This document shows, piece after piece, positions 25,609 through 28,711 of a DNA stretch of 28,711 nt. The DNA lies in contig JARLFX010000202.1 of assembly GCA_031296355.1 (NCBI GenBank), positions 1-28,711 of the forward strand, written 5' to 3'. The DNA is from Acidobacteriaceae bacterium (lineage in GTDB: Bacteria > Acidobacteriota > Terriglobia > Terriglobales > Acidobacteriaceae). The position numbers were made by a program, and so were the translations under genes. Each line of letters opens with the position of its first letter. Position 1 is the stretch's first letter. The notes below the pieces were generated by a model. That model had not been told where the DNA came from. It saw nothing but the letters and a program-made list of their open reading frames with translations, and searched no databases.

Positions 25609-26901
25609 TTACGGTTCAGGAACAACCGCAATTGCATTCACGGTGGGGTAGTTCAGCACGCCGACGAATTGCAGGTTGAGCATTCCCTGCGGCGTCGGCG
25701 TCATGTTGTCCATCGTCTTCACCACATTCGCGCCATGGCCTTCCGCCAGAATGTCAAAGTGGTGCAGCAGCGCTTCGCCGTTGCAATACACATCAAAGAT
25801 GCGGCTGCCTGAACCGCCCGGAGTTCCGGTAGCCTGGCCGAACCAGGCCTCGCGGAAGTAGAGCGTGATCCGGTATTTCCTGCCCACCGGCGCAGGCAAA
25901 GCGTATTGAAAATTGCCGATGCGTCCGGAGGCGTAAAGGCAGAGGCTGGGTCCGTGCTCACGGTCCGGCGGATGCGCGTGACGGCCGCCGCGAAAGTATC
26001 GGTCGGCTGACCAGATCACACCGTGTTCATCCTTATACGAAGAAGAGGCCGCAATAATATGCAGGGGCAGCGGAGCTGGTGTGGGAGCCGGAAGGACCTC
26101 GATCGCATTGATGGGTGAGACTTCGCTGGTGAAGTCCAGATGCATGGTTCCGTCAATCTCCGGGCTGACGCCTGGAATGGAATACATGGTCGCTGCATGA
26201 TCGGAGCCGGCGCGGTCCACCACGTCCATCGTCTGATTGGTGCCGGCGTTGACGGAGAGGTTGATCACGCGCTCTGCGGGCTCCAGATTGGTGGGCTCGG
26301 CAGAGAAGAGGTGAAGCTCATAGTAGCCCGGCGCGGCGTGGAAAGTGCAGCGAACAATGCCGCGGCGGCCACCATCATATAGATAAGGATCGAGCGTACC
26401 GGTTACGTCCGCACCCGTGGAAGGCATGCTCTCACCGCCTGCGCAGCCGGGTTCAGGCAGCCAGGTGGCGCCGTCGTGATCCGTATAAGCATGCCGGTTC
26501 TCGCCAAGCAGAATATGTGTGGGCCCGTTAATAATGACTGGCGATGGGGCGGCCAGGCTTGCAACCGGGTGTGGCCGTTCGCGCCGCGCGCCGATCCAGA
26601 ATAAAGCTGCCACACCGGTCAGCACAAAAACAGCTGCAATCCAAAACCAGAAAGCATGTGGAGCCGAAGGAGTGGGTGCGTCTGCACGAGCCGGCGGTTC
26701 CGGGCCTGAAAGCGGGATCGCTTCTGTAGCGGAGGCATCAGGCTCTGCACCGGCATCGAGAATCTGGGGAACGTGAAGGAACTGGGCGCCATAGCCACCC
26801 GGCGGAATCACGATGCGGATGGGATGCGAAGTGCCCTCGCCGCTTTCGTAGATATCCTGCAGGCGTTTCCGCAGGGTATGAACAGTGACGCGTACGTTCA
26901 A
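25609..26901 (-). pseudogene. Truncated winged-helix/TM/double-malectin membrane regulator
   Basis: 430 residues are readable from TTG 26901. Residues 2-41 (NVRVTVHTLRKRLQDIYES to IPPGGYGAQF) match the recognition-helix and wing half of the winged-helix domain that begins many acidobacterial membrane regulators; the first 60 or so residues of that domain are missing. A Pro/Ala-rich linker leads to one membrane helix (84-104). Two malectin-like carbohydrate-binding domains follow outside the membrane (about 122-270 and 278-428), with typical DHDGATWLPE, DPYLYDGGRRG, YELHLFSAEP and, in the second, WSADRYFRGG, YRITLYFREAWF and SRIFDVYCNG. The intact form should sense a sugar outside and bind DNA inside, ToxR/CadC-fashion. 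The readable frame ends upstream at a TAA, so the loss is real in this sequence. Convergent to the pectinase operon. Confidence 0.75.
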
Positions 26902-26922
26902 TCTGGCCCACCCAGCTCCCTT

Positions 26923-27216
26923 ATGGAGGACTCCAGCGTATTCGCATCCGCGCTCTTAGATTTCAAACAGGGTCGCTCAAGGAAGTCTCCCTATGCGGAC
27001 GCTATATTGAAGGATATTGACTCCCTACAGAAATTGTTAGGTAGTTCCTTGACTGCATCGTCACTGGCCGACATAGACAGACTCTATGTAACCTACACTA
27101 CGCTTGTAAATACTGTAACTAGCTCAGAGTCTATCAAGCCGTCTTATCAGAAACACGACCTGGCATTCTGGCCAATAGTCGAGCACGCCATAATGCTGGC
27201 ACTATCAGCGACGTGA
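26923..27216 (+). CDS. Small protein of unknown function
   Basis: A 97-residue frame from ATG 26923 (ALLDFKQGRSRKSPYADAIL, then DSLQKLLGSSLTASSLADID). It is soluble, mixed charged and helical, with no recognised domain. The frame remains open to 26773 in antisense to the malectin gene, so the true start could be elsewhere, or this could be the tail of a larger, rearranged gene. No good ribosome binding site is seen before ATG 26923. Its TGA (27214-27216) overlaps the GTG start of the next gene, which argues that it is translated. Codon use is less GC-rich than in the core genes. Confidence 0.45.
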   Translation: MEDSSVFASALLDFKQGRSRKSPYADAILKDIDSLQKLLGSSLTASSLADIDRLYVTYTTLVNTVTSSESIKPSYQKHDLAFWPIVEHAIMLALSAT

Positions 27217-27815
27217 AACTTAAGTACCAATCAGACCTTGAAGAAACATTCTCCACCAGTAGGTCACCCACAGACCACGCCAATGTCGTGTCCGTTCCTG
27301 CTCAGACAGCAACTCTCAATCCCGCGCCTCACCACTCCGGCAGCCTACAATTACCGGTGGAGGTGATGAGCGACACCACGGGCGCGGACATTGAACCGTA
27401 CATACGGCGTCTGTTGGCGGCTTTGAAGGCGTACTGGCTTCCGCTGATTCCTGAAGAGGCTTATCCGCCGACCAGCCTTCAGGGAGAGACAGTCATTAGC
27501 TTTACCACCGCGCCGGATGGGCACATTCTTGCGATGCAGGTGGACAGCTCAACCAAGAGTGACGCGCTGAACCATGCTGCGTGGTACTCCATCACTAGCG
27601 TGGGCCAGTTTGAGCCTCTGCCCAAGGGGATGAAGGACCCGAACCTGACGCTGCGTATCCGTTTCATGGTCAACGAGCCGCTAACCGAATTGCCTATACC
27701 AGCTCTTGTGAGCCGATTCATGGTGCAGTGCGCGGAGAAATACCCCGAGGGCGTGTCCGTCAAGAGACTTATGAAAAAGCGGAATGCGGCCACCCTAAGA
27801 CAGAATGGCAGATAA
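27213..27815 (+). CDS. TonB-C-like domain protein without a membrane anchor
   Basis: A 200-residue protein starting at GTG 27213, overlapping the preceding stop (GTGA). Residues 47-155 match the acidobacterial TonB C-terminal-like domain: VEVMSDTTGADIEPYIRRLL, then YWLPLIPEEAYPP, GETVISFTTAPDG, DALNHAAWYSITSVGQF, PLPKGM and LRIRFMVNEP. Most TonB-type proteins have an N-terminal membrane helix and a Pro-rich spacer; here residues 1-46 are polar and lack one. The protein is therefore cytoplasmic as read, or its N-terminus was lost at the junction, or an unrecognised export route is used. The C-terminal 40 residues are Lys/Arg-rich. It is convergent with the regulator at 27869. Confidence 0.65.
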   Translation: MKLKYQSDLEETFSTSRSPTDHANVVSVPAQTATLNPAPHHSGSLQLPVEVMSDTTGADIEPYIRRLLAALKAYWLPLIPEEAYPPTSLQGETVISFTTAPDGHILAMQVDSSTKSDALNHAAWYSITSVGQFEPLPKGMKDPNLTLRIRFMVNEPLTELPIPALVSRFMVQCAEKYPEGVSVKRLMKKRNAATLRQNGR

Positions 27816-27868
27816 ACAGTCGTCAATTTGTGAATCACGTGGGGTGCACCGGCGTGTCTTGCAACTCT

Positions 27869-28588
27869 TTAGGTCTCAGATTGCTCCGGTGCAGGAGTCG
27901 CAACCTCCCGAGCGCGCTCTTGGTGAAGGCCTTTCAGAGCTTTCAGTTCAGCTGCTGGTATCTGCAGCGACACTGGCAACTGTTCAACCAGCCCAGCCAT
28001 CGTCTGCATAACTTCTGCCTGCTGTTTATGCAAAGCTGCATCCGACGCGGCCTTCAGCCACCGGTAGGTGATTGCGACGTCTTCGCCAGATGTAGCCTGG
28101 TCTTTAGAGAGGTCTCGTTCACGTTGCAGATGCTGCATTTCATGAAGAAGGGCTACAACATTCCGTTCCTCCTTCTTATACTGCTGCTTCATCTTCTGTT
28201 CGGCCCAAGCAATGCAACGTAAGGCCTCTTCTTTACCGGAGAAAATCCAAGCCAGCAGTACGGCACGATGCACCGACTCGAAATCACATTTCCTCTTGAG
28301 TCCCCAATAATCCTGCTGGCCTGCACTAAGAACCGTTTGCAGTTGGGTCTCGCCCGCCTCTGTGAGGGAATACCGCGTACGATTACGTGGTCCGATGCTG
28401 TGAGTGAGGAGCTTCTCTTTTTCCAAGCGCTTAAACGCGGGACTGGTCAGGCCCACGGACATCCCGGCTGATGTCATGAGGTCGTACGAAGTCGCCAGTC
28501 CGGATTTCACCAGTATCAGCAAGAGCACATGAAGAGGATGGAGTGCCCGGTCTTTTCTGTACCAGTTGATATGAGAGAGACTGGTCAT
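27869..28588 (-). CDS. PadR-like winged-helix regulator, 5' end probably altered by an IS
   Basis: 239 residues from ATG 28588. Residues 17-95 form a PadR/MarR-like winged helix: HPLHVLLLILVKSGLATSYD, then LTSPAFKRLEKEKLLTHSIG and RYSLTEAGETQL. A long helical region follows (KMKQQYKKEERNVVALLHEM, HLQRERDLSKDQ and further heptad-like stretches), suited to dimerisation. PadR proteins repress genes in response to small molecules; the target is unknown. The start ATG lacks a ribosome binding site on this strand and sits inside the presumed IS3 end, whose tip (28539) coincides with the start of the conserved domain. The first 16 codons may therefore come from the element. An in-frame start at 28699 would be antisense to the transposase. 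Confidence 0.65.
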   Translation of the reverse strand: MTSLSHINWYRKDRALHPLHVLLLILVKSGLATSYDLMTSAGMSVGLTSPAFKRLEKEKLLTHSIGPRNRTRYSLTEAGETQLQTVLSAGQQDYWGLKRKCDFESVHRAVLLAWIFSGKEEALRCIAWAEQKMKQQYKKEERNVVALLHEMQHLQRERDLSKDQATSGEDVAITYRWLKAASDAALHKQQAEVMQTMAGLVEQLPVSLQIPAAELKALKGLHQERAREVATPAPEQSET

Positions 28589-28711
28589 AAAAGGAGCGGA
28601 ATATGTCACGAGGGAAGAAGCAGAGTCCTGAGCAGATAGTGAACCTGCTGCGACAGATTGAAGTTGCGATAGCCAACGGGAAGACAACGCCTCAGGCATG
28701 TAAAGAGGCCG
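28539..28711 (+). mobile_element. Left end of an IS3-family insertion sequence (runs off window)
   Basis: The proposed tip TGGAGTGCCCGG begins at 28539, judged by the TG start and the break in the PadR-like gene; the exact base is inferred. The element carries the transposase gene at 28603 and continues beyond the window. Confidence 0.5.
28603..28711 (+). CDS. IS3-family transposase OrfA, N-terminal part
   Basis: 36 residues before the window edge: MSRGKKQSPEQIVNLLRQIE, then ANGKTTPQACKEA. This is the helix-turn-helix start of IS3-family OrfA proteins (SPEQIVxLLRQIEVxxANGKTxxQACKEA), which bind the element's ends; OrfA is normally fused to OrfB by frameshifting to give the DDE transposase. 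AGGAG (28592-28596) lies six bases before ATG 28603. The remainder is outside the window. Confidence 0.9.
   Translation, partial: MSRGKKQSPEQIVNLLRQIEVAIANGKTTPQACKEA

Overview
The window reads as chromosomal DNA of a GC-rich acidobacterium, most likely class Terriglobia (Terriglobus/Granulicella/Edaphobacter-like). The case rests on a secreted VWFA-related protein of the acidobacterial type, several very long secreted or lipoprotein beta-rich proteins with Ig-like and propeller modules, a B12-dependent class II ribonucleotide reductase, and an acidobacterial winged-helix receptor family. Many starts are GTG or TTG, and tight stop/start overlaps are common. All functional calls come from reading the sequence and from family knowledge; no searches were run.

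Layout. 1-4000: end of a probable PepSY-type membrane protein, a secreted VWFA protein (minus) and a divergent propeller lipoprotein (plus), closed by a perfect 20-bp-arm terminator shared with the convergent ribH-nusB pair (4067-5361, minus). The lumazine synthase carries an extra N-terminal VOC/glyoxalase-like domain. 5521-7625: a lipoprotein of unknown function, a ferritin-like plus VIT1/CCC1 fusion (MbfA-like iron exporter) and a small membrane protein. 7879-9461: a translationally coupled OlsB-like/OlsA-like acyltransferase pair, which predicts ornithine-lipid synthesis. 9572-10718: a tiny His-rich protein with its terminator and a four-repeat DUF347 membrane protein. 10719-14423: a long regulatory leader and nrdJ.

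14440-16780 is an accessory patch. It starts with three 21-22-bp-spaced repeats that look like an orphan IS21-type end. A two-gene HipA-like kinase/DUF3037 cassette follows, whose kinase is broken by one missing A in a homopolymer. A chopped hsdM fragment closes the patch. The composition is visibly more AT-rich than the surroundings.

16819-25580 is a pectin-degradation locus. A good sigma70-type promoter, with a TGGTCTTACCA palindrome beside it (GntR/UxuR-like), precedes a 2137-residue secreted protein with a complete GH28 polygalacturonase active site among InlB-like and Ig-like repeats. A propeller lipoprotein follows 13 bases later. Convergent to it is a truncated winged-helix/transmembrane/double-malectin protein, plausibly a sugar-sensing membrane regulator that has lost the first part of its DNA-binding domain at a junction near 26,902.

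26,903-28,711 is a second accessory patch: an unknown small protein coupled to a TonB-C-like protein lacking a membrane anchor, a PadR-like regulator whose 5' end appears overwritten by an insertion sequence, and the start of that IS3-family element. The most promising leads are the HipA-like/DUF3037 cassette, the VOC-RibH fusion and the malectin receptor next to the pectinase.
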